Shown here: in pieces, positions 32,596 to 44,330 of the stretch | Numbering within the stretch: the stretch's first letter is position 1 | Layout: each line of letters starts with the position of its first letter | Assembly: GCA_020091685.1 (NCBI GenBank) | Contig: CM034607.1 | Location: 9,235,465 to 9,299,464 of the forward strand | Source: Lutjanus erythropterus | Lineage: Eukaryota; Chordata; Actinopteri; Lutjaniformes; Lutjanidae | DNA: 64,000 bases | Direction: 5' to 3' | Made by a program: the position numbers and the translations under genes | Notes under the pieces: generated by a model | Database searches by the model: none | Told to the model about the DNA's origin: nothing | The model's input: the letters and a program-made list of their open reading frames with translations, nothing else

Positions 32596-34159
32596 ACTCC
32601 CACCCAATCCATCTGAGGAACAAGGGCTGAAAGCAACATAATTACTGCGCTCATTTTTCACCCATGTTGTCACATTTTTTACAAACAAAAACAGCTGCCA
32701 TTAGAATAATCTGGTAGATGCTATACTGACCTAAACATTAAACACATAGTGGCTTTAGATAATGAGAACAAATCACCAAAATCATACCAAGTATATTATC
32801 AGCAAAAGCTCCATAGCAACATTTAAAGATGATAAACAATAGTGGGTCACAAGCATTTGTAGAGTTGGACTCACTGATGTTTTCAGATGGGTCAAATGAC
32901 CTTGTGTAATGTGAAAAAGATGGATTACTGATCAGCCCATGGAGAATTATCTGCTGACTCTGCAGCTCCTCTCAGCTCTGTGGAGCGTTTTAATGTCTTT
33001 CAGCTCAGTGTTTTGGTTGCACCAACCGCAACTTTACTGTTTTGATTCACTCAAACGGCTCTCAACGTGTTACCAGTCACAGACACCTAAGGGTGAAAGG
33101 AAAGTGCTCTCAAAGTTAGCGGTTAGCGGAGTGCATATTGCTTGTGTGTTTCCTGTAAAAACAAGCAGCTAGATAGGGACTTGTTGCAGATAGTGCTGAA
33201 TCTGCATTGTGCATATTAACTGACTCCTCCAGGACTGAGAGCTCCCAGTGAACGCAGTCGGACTGGGAGCAAAACAGCCTCCGAGACCAACGGGGACCAG
33301 TTTGACAAGAGAGAATCGTACAGTAGTGAGGTGGTTGTCTCGCTGGGTTTGGATCCCAGCAACCCAAGTCTGAGTCACGGTTGACTAAGCTAATAGCAGT
33401 TAATGGTTAGCTTAGTTACATTAGCGACAAGGGAAGCCGTTTTTCCATCAGTACTGTATTCCCTGTCACCCACAGACGCTGTGTTTGTCCTGGTTTGACC
33501 GGTCGTGTTCACTGGGAGGCTGCTGAGCCCTGGTCTGTTGCCCACTAGCAACAGATAACAGCTACAGTTAGCTATTTTAGCAACAAGGACATCAGAGGGG
33601 AAACCATAAATTCTTTTCTGTATAAAATATACGTTTAATTTGACCCCAATTTAGTGTACACTCCAGAGCATAGGGTGAGTCATCGACAACTTTTAATTGT
33701 TTTCCAGCAAAGGATAAACTAAGAAATACCATTAAAAATACTAGGTAATATCTATGCAATAACTTTTCTGTCATTGTTGGGTCATATACTGGTGTATGGA
33801 TGACATATACTATAATAGATATGTGATAAAAACACTTAAGCCTCAATTTTGACTTTGTGGGAACTTTAAATTTGTAGAGTGACAACTTCAAATCAGTGCT
33901 ACTGTTGCTCCCTGTCTGCCGGATGTGTTACAAGACAAACTGTTTTCTAACACATTCACCATAACAACTTTATGAGGTGATATTACGACAGTGTTGTGTT
34001 TACAGATTGTTCTGCTGCCGCCAAGTGGCCCAAAATGATTCAGTACTAGTTTAATATGGCCTTTCACATTATAGTATACTACTGTGGTATTTTTCATGTG
34101 GATTCAGGTGAGTCCCTGGTAATTCAGAACAGGGTATTTCATATTAATTCATGCCTATT
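32596..34159. other. Unique non-coding DNA
   Basis: 33331-33370 contains a tRNA-like word (GGGTTTGGATCCCAGCAACC) without a foldable tRNA. Otherwise nothing is recognised. Confidence 0.4.
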
Positions 34160-34440
34160 TAATTTCCCACAAACGCTGACAGATTTAAACACACCTTTTG
34201 AAATTGCTCACCATTTAGCCTTAGAGCTGCCGCCATTAGGCCATCATTTTCTCGGCATTGGGATAATGCCATTACTCAACATGGTGTTAAGCACGAGGAT
34301 GATTTCAGTGTCGACAACGAGCAGCAGCCCGACCTCCAGACACAATTTATTGCGTCAACCTTTAACCCTGCGCAGTTGGAGACAAACTAAATGATCGTAC
34401 TTTAGTGGGTTTTCATCATCTTTCCATTCTTGCGAGGACA
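34160..34440. promoter_or_regulatory. Unique block, possible conserved non-coding element
   Basis: Sequence such as CTGCCGCCATTAGGCCATCATTTTCTCGG and GTTAAGCACGAGGATGATTT is complex and non-repetitive and ends at a microsatellite. A 112-codon frame (34056-34394) crosses it without a recognisable domain. Confidence 0.28.
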
Positions 34441-34471
34441 CTGCAAAAGCTAATAAGGGAAAGAAAAGAAT

Positions 34472-34473
<2 letters not shown>

Positions 34474-34514
<41 letters not shown>
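34474..34514. repeat. (CA)n microsatellite
   Basis: About 20 uninterrupted units separate two unique blocks. Confidence 0.97.
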
Positions 34515-34518
<4 letters not shown>

Positions 34519-34539
34519 CTGTAGCCTGCAGCTCTAAAA

Positions 34540-35660
34540 GAAGGAGCAATCAGGGGTGATACATTGGCAAATGTCAAACAAGGATTAATGGATTAATAAC
34601 ATTGTTAAGTATCCTCCGAGTGCTGTCTCTGTTGAAGTTTCCTATTTTTTGCAGCCCTCCCTCCGTCCTCGCTCTTCTTCACTGCACTAATAGGGAGTGT
34701 GAAGGGAGCTGGGGACGTTAAGAACCAATCTCACAGACAAAAAACTCTCGGCAGAATTTAATCTCTCCGTCCTCTTTCTGTCTCTATCTGACAGCACCGC
34801 TCTCCAGCTTCCCACTCTGTATGTGTGTGAGGGTGGTGTGTTCTCCAGCCCGGGTTATTGGGGCTTCCATTAAACCACGCTCAGTGTAATCAGCAGAGAA
34901 TTATGGACGCCAGGGGCAAAAATACTCCGTAAGCCTTTTCTAGGTCTGTGTAAGTATATTAATGTGTGTGTGTGTGTTCTTGCAGTATGTGTGGATGTGA
35001 TGTGTTTGTATGTAGGTTTACACATATCTGTGTGTATTGAGGTTAAAAAAGAGCATTTTCTCTAAATTAAGAATTCATTTTTACACAGAGTAGACCCCCA
35101 GCAGAAACCTCTCTCCAACACACTTTGCCCCGGCCAATTAAAAAACTCCTGGGCTAATAGGGCTGCAGCAGCTTGTCAAATGATTATCTAGAAAGTGCCT
35201 CACTGAGACACTTCCCATGAAATGCATGGGTGGCAATTCAGCCAATGCCACAGTGGCAGTCGCTTGTTAAAGTCTCTCCAGCATCAGATATAGCTTTTTT
35301 TTTCCAGTCTTTTTTTTTTTTTTTTTTAAACACACTTCCTCAAGATCACCTCTAGATGCCATTTTACTAACTTGCAGCGAAGAAATTTTTATCAACTCAG
35401 AGGAAAAACTCCCGAGAAGACCTTTTCCAACCTCACGTCTTGTCTTAAATCAGCTGTAATATTGCTGACAGGGCGTTCTGTGAGTGAATATGTGAGTGAG
35501 TTATTCCTCCCCTGAATTCTATTAGCAGCTCTACTTAGAAAGGTCAGCCTTAATTTCCACAGGGAGTGATAATTACACGGGATTTCAGCTTATCCTGTGG
35601 CCTCCTTACCACAAACACCCAGCTCTGTAGAGGTTAGCTCCACTGTATGCTTTTGACTTG
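34540..35660. promoter_or_regulatory. Unique block with homeodomain and SOX-like words
   Basis: GGATTA occurs twice, at 34582-34587 and 34590-34595 (OTX/PITX-type), followed by ACATTGTT (SOX-type) at 34599-34606. Further unique stretches include CCGGCCAATTAAAAAACTCC and CATGAAATGCATGGGTGGC. T-runs at 35295-35303 and 35311-35327 interrupt it. The regulatory role is inference from motif texture. Confidence 0.3.
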
Positions 35661-35764
35661 GCGTTAATCAGCTCAGTTTAAGTCCAACACACACTGTAAA
35701 AATATGTTTCAACTTAAAAAAAATTAGCTGACAATATTTATAGTGTGTCCATTATGCAGCAAGA

Positions 35765-36235
35765 CCATATGTAATGTTAAAAATTTGTCTGAATAAATAC
35801 GTTGTTTTTTTGAGTGATGTGAGTGTGATTATGCAAAACAAAGAAAACAGAATAGAAGTGCATTTTTCAGCCATTCTGAGTAAAACAACTACAACCATGC
35901 CAAAGGCTCTGTGAAGCTGCTCAGTGGTGGGTAGAGTACTGAAAACCTATACTAAAGTACAAGTACAATTGTTATTATTAATTAGTAACAATGGAAGTAT
36001 AAAAGTATACATTGAAGTTGGCACTATGTTCCCTTAACTGCGTTCTCTTAACTGCTTTCTAAAGCGCAACCAAAATAAAAGTCCAGCAGACCGCTAGCCA
36101 CATGATAAGTTAATACCAATAACATGAAAGATTAATGCACACATTAGCTAGCTAGCTAACTACATCTTCATTTACAGTGAGCACGATTTACTTAAATGTG
36201 GAGGTTAGAAGAGGAGTTCTGTGTTTTTTTTTAAA
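35765..36235. repeat. Diverged duplicate, copy 1 (partner at 37825-38790)
   Basis: Shared order with the partner: GATTATGC, CCATTCTGAGTAAAA, a GCTCTGTGAAGCTG block, CTTAACTGCTTTCTAAAGC, ACATTAGCTAGC and GGTTAGAAGA. In this copy the sequence after GAAGCTG (35915-35921) is CTCAGTGGTGGGTAGAGTAC and a ~90-bp 'aagta'-rich insert. In the partner the same point carries a different element. Confidence 0.65.
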
Positions 36236-36900
36236 AAAAGTTGGTGTCCTGGCTTCCTTAAACTGCCTTAAAAATTTAAGTCAACTGAATTTGAAAACAC
36301 AAATTGAGGTAATTTTGCAATGGTCCAAAACAAAAAAAAAACAAAAAAACTTTTCTAGTCAAATAAAGTTGATATTAAATCAGTTCTTCACAGTTTTGAG
36401 CTCAACTCAAACTCTGAAGTTTTGGAAAAGTTTTACCAACTAATAATGTTTTGTTGAGATAATTTAATTTTCTTCTTTATATAAACTTGAATCTTTGATT
36501 TTTAGAAATCCCAGAAATTTGTATTTCAAAAGTTTTTGATGAACCAATTGAAGTGAAAGGGTATAATGGTTAATATTTTGATATTTTCAGTTGCAACCAT
36601 TTAAATTCCAAGCACCCAAATAATGACAAAGCAGTTACCTTGAATTTTCCTCAGTTTCCTCAGCGTATTTTTTTTTTTCAGTGTAGTGACTGAATTCAAT
36701 GCTAACCTTCATCATAGTTTATGTTTTAATTTTTGTGAAAGTTTACCAAAGTGTTCGTGTTTTTCTCAAACTATAGTTTCAAGTTAGAGAAACTCTTGTT
36801 TATAAGTTCCGAAGTTTTCTGAAAATAAAAACTAGAAATTTCAGGTTTAATTAACTTCAAAAAGCTTGGTTGATTGTCTTTTTTACAGTGCAGTGTTATG
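36236..36900. repeat. AT-rich dispersed repeat ending in TTTTTTACAGTG
   Basis: Words such as GAGCTCAACTCAAACTCTGAAGTTTT, GTTTTACCAACTAATAATG and the terminal CTTTTTTACAGTGCAGTG are shared, partly inverted, with the element at 37983-38541. This indicates the same CACTGTAAAA-ended family. Its boundaries are uncertain. Confidence 0.45.
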
Positions 36901-36929
36901 ACTCCATTCTCTTTCACTAGCTGCATTTA

Positions 36930-37470
36930 CTGTCTACCGTTGCCGTGTTTTGATGTTATACATTCCTGCTCCTTCATTGTAACATCGCGGCTTTAAGAGA
37001 GAAGCCAGATGACAATGATGATTGGAACTCCGACTGCATGATGATTGCCTGATGATTACAAATACGCCATTTGCATTCAGCAGCTCGCCGCTCAATGGAA
37101 AGACGGCTCCACACCTCAATCACTAGAGCCGTATGCCCGTAATAAATACACGACAGGCTGTTAAGACAGAAAACCCAAGTCATGTCTTTCGCATACCAAA
37201 CATGTTGAGGAGATGAAGAACTGTGAGGGAATGATACACTGTAGTTTGGGGAGCTTGCGCCGGTGTATAACTCAACTCTCTCTGCTCATCCACAGGGAAA
37301 TTAACTGTGGCGAAGCAGCATTACATGAATTACCAGGGTAATCCTGTACTGACACTGCCCTAATCTGCACAGGGATATATGGGATCAAATCACAGCCTGC
37401 ATATTTCACTGTGTATATAACAATACTGGCAGGTGGGTCAAGAAAATAGCAAAGCAATATACCCCGGTGT
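36930..37470. promoter_or_regulatory. Unique block, possible conserved non-coding element
   Basis: Complex sequence with repeated TGATGATT words (37038-37058; PBX/homeodomain-like) and AACATCGCGGCTTTAAGAGA, GCAGCTCGCCGCTCAATGG. It lies between repeat families. Confidence 0.3.
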
Positions 37471-37479
37471 GGCAGGGAA

Positions 37480-37725
37480 GTGAATAAGATGTAGAATCTA
37501 CAGCCACGCTAGCGACTCTGTGAAGCTGGACTTTGAGCTAAATGCTTGATAAAAATGCTCGCAGTTAAAATGCTACCATGCTGATTCCAAGCAGGTGTGA
37601 TGTTTACCATGATCACAGTCTCAGTTTAGTGTGTCAGCATGATAGCATTTGCTAATCAGCAACACCACACATGATGTCCTGAGGCACTGATGCGTGCAAG
37701 TAGTTTTTCATTAATTTAGTTCTCC
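37480..37725. repeat. Common teleost repeat (GCTAACATGCTAATG / TTTACCATG family)
   Basis: CTTTGAGCTAAATGCT, GCAGGTGTGATGTTTACCATG, TCAGTTTAGTGTGTCAGCATGATAGCATTTGCTAATCAGC match a family I know from memory as abundant in fish. Further pieces are at 39690-39955, 40335-40415 and 41165-41345. Confidence 0.6.
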
Positions 37726-37982
37726 TCCTTTTCTCAGTCCCTGACTCATTTCTGTGCAATCAGTCACGCTCCTTTAAGCTGATGACAGTTTTTATAGGGT
37801 GACCTTTACCCAGGATGAACTTCTGTAATGTATAATATCTATCTTTTGAATGAATAATTGGATGGACTTTTTATGTGAGCTTGATTATGCCTAACTAAGA
37901 CAACAGACTGCAAATACATTTGGAACCATTCTGAGTAAAATAACTTTAACGACAGATATGCTGACAGCTCTGTGAAGCTGTA

Positions 37983-38541
37983 CACTGTAAAATCATGAAA
38001 TCTCAAGGCCACTTATTACATCAGAATTTTGAGCCCAACTCAAATTCTTAAGTTTTGACATAAACTTAAAAAAAAGGTTATGCCAACCCATAATTCAAGG
38101 ATTCAAGGATTCAAGGTACTTTATTGTCATACCAGCTCACCTTTACAGTTTATGGTACGAAATTGGTACTCGGGTCCGGGATTGAGCCATAAATAATTAA
38201 AAACAATCGTCAGTTTATATAATTTACTTTTCTTCTTTCGTTGGATAAGTTTAAATCTTTGAGTTTTAGAAATGGATAAAAATCGGTCACCATGAGCTGT
38301 GAACATTATTTGTCAAATAAATTATTTAAATTTAAAATATTAACCACTTTTCACTTTTACTTCAATGAGTTCAATGAGATTTGAAATACAATTTTTGGGA
38401 GTTTCTAAAACTCAAAGATTCAACTTTATCTAATGAAGGAAGGTAAATCATCTCAGCAAAACATTAGTAGTTGGTAAAACTCTTTTAAAAACTAGAGTCT
38501 ATCGTGTTGAGTTTCCTCAACTTTTTTATTTTTACAATGCA
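37983..38541. mobile_element. CACTGTAAAA-ended miniature element with a second insertion
   Basis: The left end is ACACTGTAAAATCATG and the right end TTTATTTTTACAATG, i.e. imperfect inverted tips. The interior has inverted AAATCTTTGAGTTTTAGAAA (38254-38273) and TTTCTAAAACTCAAAGATT (38403-38421), so it folds back on itself. The element interrupts copy 2 of the local duplicate. A LINE-tail-like insert sits at 38094-38205. Confidence 0.6.
38094..38205. repeat. LINE-tail-like insert (ATTCAAGG repeats, CTTTATTGTCAT)
   Basis: Three ATTCAAGG repeats precede TACTTTATTGTCATACC and GGTACGAAATTGGTACTCGGG, a signature I recognise from fish LINE 3' ends. It sits within the 37983-38541 element. Confidence 0.55.
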
Positions 38542-38790
38542 GCCTAAAACTATTCAAACTGAAAGTAATTTGTCATGTTTAAGTTAGCATTGTGTTATCT
38601 TAACTGCTTTCTAAAGCACACAAATCTAATAGCCCAATGCTACAAGATAAAGTAATGTCACCAACTTCAGAGAAAAATTAACATAGCTAACATTAGCTGG
38701 CTAACATTTTCACCTACAGTATGTGTAACTTAATGTAACTTCATTCACTTGTGGGGTTAGAAGAATTGATTTTAAAGGTGGATTTCATCA

Positions 38791-39689
38791 GTTGTTGTCT
38801 TTTTTAGATTTTAGGTTATAAAAAAATATGGCGTGGGTTCACTGGACGCTGCATTGTGTTCCGTCATCATTACATTGTGGGCAAAAGACAAATGGTGCTT
38901 ATTTTTCTTCAGGGCTGCTACTTGCAGAGATGCATCATGCTCTCCCACCCAACACTCAATTCCTGTATTTAGAGCAGACTAGTTTTAAAGGTATAAATAG
39001 CAAATGCAGCTGCTTAAAAGTAGATTACTGGCTCAAATATATACACGAGTAAAGAGTTATGTACAGTTTTTGCAAAGGAATATAAGAAGTACTTGTTCCT
39101 TGAAAAAAAACTTTTACTCGTGCGTTATTTGTAACTCGTTACTGCTCACCCTTGTACAGGAAGTGGGTGCACCTCTCAAAATCCTTTTTTATAACCACCA
39201 CTTCAACAGTGTCAGTTTGATTTAATCTCTAAAAACTTTGTAAACAGAATCTTTTTACTGTCCAGCTGCTGAAATCCACAGGAGAGGAGAGGGGAGTTGA
39301 TAAAAATGTTCATCTAGGTCGTTTCGAGTATTACCGTGTGCTCAGTAATTAAGCTTTACAAGGAACAGCAAGTGAATTTCTGACGTTATTTGCCTCTCAG
39401 GTTTCATAAATACTCTACATTCTGATTGGTGAAGGTTATATGAGCAAGAGCTGCAGACATTACTCAGGGTTGGTATGACACTTCAGACTCCTCTGCACAT
39501 TTTCCAGGGAAAAATAATTTAATGTATGTTGTTAATTCTTATTGAACATTGAACATCGGTCAAAGGTAAGGCAGCAAATTGACTGTAGCAAATACAATAT
39601 TTAGGCGGTATTACTGTATTAATTATACCACAATTTACATGTGTTTTTATTGGACCTCTGGAACTAAACCTACACCCTTGACTTTGGCA
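38791..39689. other. Mixed unique DNA
   Basis: 39020-39150 has 'aagta/gagtaaa' words like the hAT-like repeat at 630-770. 39290-39530 is unique and moderately complex. No gene is supported. Confidence 0.4.
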
Positions 39690-40415
39690 CAGTGGAGCTT
39701 TGAGCTAAATGTAAATGTCAGCTTACATGCTAAAAATGACAATAATGACAACTACATACCGTTACCAGGTTTACTGATTAATTAGTGCAAAACACAAAAT
39801 ACAGCTGCGCCTTATGGGAATATCATTAGTTTTGCAGGCATCTGGTCATGAAACAAATGGTCAAATTGAACAAATAAAAATTCTGGCCTCGTGGAAATCA
39901 AAGTATTAGCAAAGTCACTGAGAATCACCCTTTGGGCACCACCATTATTTTTACAGTTTATCTTGAGGGGGACCTGAATTGCTCTAGCAAACCTGAAGAC
40001 AATCCAAACAACAGCTGGAAAAAACACTCAAACCACAAATGTGAACCTCGTGTTGGTACGAGAGGAAAAGTGAGGTCAGGTTCACATCTGAAGTTTCAAG
40101 TCCTGAATCAATTCAATGCCAGGATGACATTATGCAGGCATTTCTCACTTTGTCGTGGGTCCAGATTTCTCAACTGCCAGACGTCATATTGGTAGCAAAT
40201 GTGCTTCAAGTTTAATCACCAGAGAGCAGTTGTTGGTCCTCGCCAGTGTTCGAATCCAGCATTCACACTGACCTTAGCAAACCCACCAAGGGGGTCAACT
40301 GGAATAAACAAGGTCAGTGTGAACCAGCCCTAAGGGAGTCACCACAGTGACTGGGATTCATCATCTGGGAACCATTAATGTGCATACTAAATCTTGTGCC
40401 AATAAGTTTTTAGGT
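39690..40415. repeat. GCTAACATGCTAATG-family repeat interrupted by a foreign segment
   Basis: 39690-39955 carries GAGCTTTGAGCTAAATG, CTTATGGGAATATCATTAGTTTTGCAGGCATCTGGTCATGAAAC and AAAGTCACTGAGAATCACC. The family resumes at about 40335 with GATTCATCATCTGGGAACCAT. The intervening ~375 bp end in a 14-bp perfect inverted pair, TTCACACTGACCTT (40262-40275) and AAGGTCAGTGTGAA (40310-40323), and contain AGGTCAGGTTCACATCTG (40074-40091). Confidence 0.6.
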
Positions 40416-40569
40416 AAGTTGGCAAAAGAAAATATGAATGAATGCTTGTTTGCATCCACAAATGTTAATTAAAAGAGTCAAAACAGGATGTAAATATGAC
40501 ATTAGTGTTTGGTCCACGTATTAATGTGAGGAAGGTTCCATCAAATCTGTGTGGAGTGATCATGGATGC

Positions 40570-41065
40570 ATTAAATGAATTAAATGTGCGCTATGTCCAT
40601 TGACATATATAGAGATGAACAACATGACAGCTCCTCAAAAGTAAGGCAAATACATCTAGATCTCCCCCTGGTGGCTGGCTGCAGTATAGATTATAAAATC
40701 TGCCCCCTCCATTTTAGTAGATGCGAGACAGACCAAACTAAAACATTAAAATACATGTCAAGTAATTTTTTTCTCTAATATGGTCTTTTATCATCATCAT
40801 TTTAGATAGTTCTTATCATTGCAGATGTATGCTCAAGGGTTCACATGTTCATGACTAAGTCAGCTGGGTGTATGGGCGGGAATTAGATACCACGGCCCCA
40901 ATGCTGATCACTACAGCGCAGACTCTGGCTCCAAATGACGTCACCAGCGCAAGATGGCAGTGCTTTTATCCAGGGTATTTTGGACTATTTTGGAGACCCG
41001 GCGTCCATCTTTATTTATGTCTCTGGTCAGAACTTATGCAGGAAACGTATTTCCGTGTCCAGCTA
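40570..41065. repeat. Common teleost repeat (ATCTCCCCCTGGTGGCTGGCTGCAG family)
   Basis: TCTAGATCTCCCCCTGGTGGCTGGCTGCAGTAT, GCCCCCTCCATTTTAGTAGATG and CAAATGACGTCACCAGCGCAAGATGGC, GGAGACCCGGCGTCCATC are phrases I know from an abundant fish repeat. Two overlapping short frames (40868-41164) are repeat-derived. Confidence 0.6.
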
Positions 41066-41164
41066 AAAGGCACAAAGTACCTCAAGCAACCATTAAAACA
41101 TTTGCAAAATGTCTTTTTCGATTTTTTTCAATTTCAAAATGCACAAAAAAGTAAGTTGATGTAA

Positions 41165-41345
41165 ACACGGCTAGTGTGATGCTTGATGAAAAGTCAGCCA
41201 GTCATCAAAATCAGTACAGCTCTTTTAGGAACCATGGAGTGCCTGTACAAAATATTTCAGTCTGGACCAAAGTGGTGGACCGACTGACAGACTGACATTG
41301 CCATTCCTGGACCCATGCATGGCCAAGCATGGCTAAAAGTCCATA
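41165..41345. repeat. GCTAACATGCTAATG-family repeat, 3' portion
   Basis: GATGAAAAGTCAGCCAGTCATCA, ATTTCAGTCTGGACCAAAGTGGTGGACCGAC with a GACAGACTGACATTGCCATTCC tail is the family's characteristic 3' end. Confidence 0.65.
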
Positions 41346-41429
41346 GAGACTTTGGATTGACAGCCACAGATATATTTAATACAGAAGCAGCCTCGCCATC
41401 ACTTTCATGCAGGTAGTGGGGTGATTAGT

Positions 41430-42340
41430 GCCATGTTGTTTGATGAGCTAATCCAATATAACCATCGCTTTGGGTCTACAACACAGATGGATGTGTTAAC
41501 GATCAGTCAATCCCAGCTCCCTTGGCAATGAGTCAGTGACAGAAAAAAAAAAACGCTCCTCTCGGAATGAGGCATTCCTCGGCCTTCTGCCTCTCAGGTG
41601 ATTGACGTCTAGCGCCACGCTAATAATAACGCTGGCCTGCAGCGGTGGCGGCAAAGACAGTGGCTGTCGTTGAATGGAACCAAACAAATGCAAAAAGTTT
41701 TGACTGTGCCCGCCGTCTGCAAAGCAAGGATCTTAAGAGTATGTTTCCATTTTGAAGTAAAGACGCTGATAGAATGAAATGGAGCAGGGAGACATGTGGG
41801 GAGATTATCTCATCTTACCACTGTTGGACTGATGCTGATTCAGACCCAGACATGGCGAGGGGAGGATTACCGCAGGCTTTTCGAATATCTCTTGAGAAAG
41901 CTCTTCAAAGAAGGTATTATACAAAACATCCAGCGATATCTAAGTGCTCTTTGTAAAAGTCTTACCAGTGCCCTCCTCTTTGTAGCACTTTGTCTCTCAC
42001 CTCTCTGTCTCCCTCCGTTCACTGGGGAGGCTCTGAACAAGGATTCGTGAAGGACATTTACCAATTAGCATTCCCAAACACAAAAGCAAAGCAGAGGTGA
42101 GGATGCCAAAGAGCTTGTGTGAAACAGGTGCCGAGCAGTGCGGAGGGGCGCCGGTGAGGCCTTATCGCTGGCACAGATGTGTTTGTCTCCTCCATGGCTG
42201 CGTGGTTAATGATGAATGATTTCCTCTCTGTCTAAAGGCTTGTTGTCACATCCCTGTCAATGAGGCCGCAAGTTACAGTCTTGTAGGAGTAATGGGGTTG
42301 GCACGGCTCCAGCCACACGGCAAATAGCAGGGTTCCGCCG
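41430..42340. promoter_or_regulatory. Unique blocks, possible conserved non-coding DNA
   Basis: Non-repetitive stretches include GATGAGCTAATCCAATATAACC, GTGTTAACGATCAGTCAATCC, GGCAATGAGTCAGTGAC and TGGTTAATGATGAATGATTT. GTTAAC (41494-41499) and TGAGTCA (41529-41535, AP-1-like) are present. Overlapping frames at 41774-42064 on both strands have no recognisable product. Confidence 0.27.
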
Positions 42341-42889
42341 AGAGAGATAGGAGAGCCGTGGAAATGAAAACTGGCTTAAAATGACATTTCCAAACATGTC
42401 AACAACAACAACAAGCCCTCCCTCCATCCAGCAATTTTTTTTAATCAGTGATGCACAAATTGCAAGTGATTTCCTCAACTTGAGCAGCTCCTTTTAATAA
42501 GTCTGAGGACATAATAATTTACCTTCAACAAAATTGCTCTTTTTCTACTGAGACACACTGATGCACACTAAGCCCTCACTGCTACATGTAAGTACTCATT
42601 TTAATCTTTTAATATTGCTGGTTTAAAGATGATATTTGTACGGACAGTTGTAGAGGTGGTTTGGCACCAAGTGTATTTACACAAGTACTCTGTTTAAGTA
42701 TAATTCTGAGGTCGTTTACTTAAGTATTTCGCTATAATTTACCTCTACTATCAGCCTCCCGCCTTCCATTCAGACACCACCTTGGGTCTAGTCAGGCCAA
42801 TCACAACCATTTATTTCCATTACCATCTCTGTACAATGATTGGCAGAGAAGTGTCATCAGTCCAGATTTGAAAAGTCACGTTTCATTGC
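42341..42889. other. AT-rich DNA with an hAT-like repeat fragment
   Basis: 42655-42740 (ACAAGTACTCTGTTTAAGTA, GTTTACTTAAGTATTTC) belongs to the 'aagta' repeat seen at 630-770 and 44874-45090. The rest is unique. Confidence 0.45.
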
Positions 42890-43560
42890 TCTTTGGTTGT
42901 AGGTCCATCCAGTTGCGACCTGTTAGCTGGTCCATCCAGGGCAATGACTCAGACTCCCCAAACTCAGATCAAACGATCAAATTAGGCAGCGCTGATTAAA
43001 TATAGATCAAGACTCTGTTGCTGGTTTGCATATTTCTCACCTCAGATGTTCTCAGAAAACATATTTTACTGCACTGCTTAGCTGTAATACTAGAAGACTG
43101 CACCCAGAGGGATGCCATTTTGTATCTTGCTTTCAACAAAGGTAAAAACTCAAGTAAAACTGTAAAATTAAGCAGTCTGATCAAATACTAATCAAGAATC
43201 TGTTATGGCATTGCCTATTTCTCATCTGAAATGTTTTCAGGAACATATTTTTGTGTACTATTTAGCTGTAATACAAGAAAGATTGCAAAAGTTGCAACCA
43301 GGTGCCTGCCTTTTTGTGCTCTACTTGAAAACGTACCAAGCACTGCTATGTCGCATGTTGTGTTGATCTCATTGGTTGTAGGCCTGTCCAATTGCGTCCA
43401 GTCAGCAGGTCCGTTCAGTGTAACAGCTCAGGCTTTGGAAACCCAGATCAAACTGTCAAAAACTGCCTATTTCTTGCCTCAGATGTTTTCTTGCTCTGAT
43501 TTGTTGTAGGTAGGCTGTATCCAATTGTGTCCAGAGGCATTTCGGTCTCTGCTTGTCGAT
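42890..43560. repeat. Dispersed repeat with internal tandem duplication
   Basis: TTG(G/T)TTGTAGG..(C/A)TCCA(G/A)TTG(C/T)G(A/T)CC recurs at 42893, 43373 and 43501. AATCAAGA(C/A)TCTGTT..TATTTCTCA(C/T)CT..ATGTT(C/T)TCAG..TTAGCTGTAATA occurs at ~43005-43092 and ~43190-43275. This indicates ~185-bp and larger repeats of one family. Confidence 0.65.
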
Positions 43561-44154
43561 AACTCCTTGGAGTTGTAAATGTAAATGTTACAATTTTTAC
43601 CATCCACAAAATAGTTTTTTGGTTGGTGAGGGAAGCAAATCTACCAGCCACACATATTATACCAGGATTTGGCTGGTGGCTCTTGATATTTGTGTTCCCT
43701 GTCTCAGAGGGAAATATTTTGCTCTTTACTCCACTAACAACTATAGGTGCTGGTTACTTTGCAGGTTTTATGAGCAAAATGTATGTTCACATTACAAAAT
43801 GTAATACATTATTATAGGTTAAACTGCCACAGAGTGTAAAGTGGCTGAGTCAAGCTTTACTCCAGACAGTCACAAGAGGGAGAGGGTTCATTAACCTGAC
43901 AAGTGAGATGATTTGTTACACAGAACAATCTAGTAAGTTATCCTTAGAAACTGTTTGGAAAAGGGCATGCACTTGCCAGGTGATTGGACAAACCATCTGT
44001 CTATCACATCCGACACATGCTGACTTCAACCAACCAGATCAAACTCTTGTCGAATATTCTCCAGTTCTGATATAAATAACTGACACTATCACAGTATCTA
44101 CGTAAACTTCTTCAGGAGCCACCATTGTTTGTTAGAGATGAGTTACTCCCATGA
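43561..44154. repeat. Probable decayed dispersed repeats
   Basis: GGCATGCACTTGCCAGGTGATTGGACAAACCATCTGTC (43963-44000) is a phrase I associate with a fish repeat family. 43730-43830 (GGTTACTTTGCAGGTTTTATGA, ACATTATTATAGGTTAAACTGCC) looks like another. Ends are not defined. Confidence 0.4.
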
Positions 44155-44330
44155 ACATCTGTCACCGTCATCACACCTAAAACCACACCTGCAGCTGTCA
44201 GTAATCTCTCCTGAGATGCTGATTGGTTGTGCTACTTCTAGTGCAGACATGAACAAATAACTTGAAGCCGGTCAAGATGGATTCTTGCTTGATCTCAAGA
44301 ATCCAGCTGCCTCACAAGTTGAAGGGTCCA
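44155..44330 (-). repeat. Antisense copy of the GAGTTTTCTTTTGC repeat family
   Basis: Its complement reads CAACTTGTGAGGCAGCTGGATTCTTGAGATCAAGCAAGAATCCATCTTG, then CCGGCTTCAAGTTAT and GGTTTTAGGTGTGATGACGG, collinear with 20340-20490. This shows the family is interspersed, not only locally tandem. Confidence 0.7.

Larger units (their letters stand above)
37825..38790. repeat. Diverged duplicate, copy 2, carrying a nested element
   Basis: Collinear with 35765-36235 on both sides of an insertion at 37983-38541: left 37825-37982 (GATTATGCC, CCATTCTGAGTAAAA, AGCTCTGTGAAGCTG), right 38542-38790 (CTTAACTGCTTTCTAAAGC, CTAACATTAGCTGG, GGGGTTAGAAGAATTG). Confidence 0.65.

Noticed and set aside
33331-33370. 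tRNA-like B-box word GGGTTTGGATCCC
   Set aside because: No A box, no cloverleaf and no acceptor stem could be drawn.
40240-40262. GTTCGAATCC B-box-like word
   Set aside because: No matching A box or tRNA fold upstream; it lies in the repeat insert. A SINE promoter cannot be supported.
40868-41164. 98-codon frame in GC-richer DNA
   Set aside because: Falls in a common dispersed repeat family.
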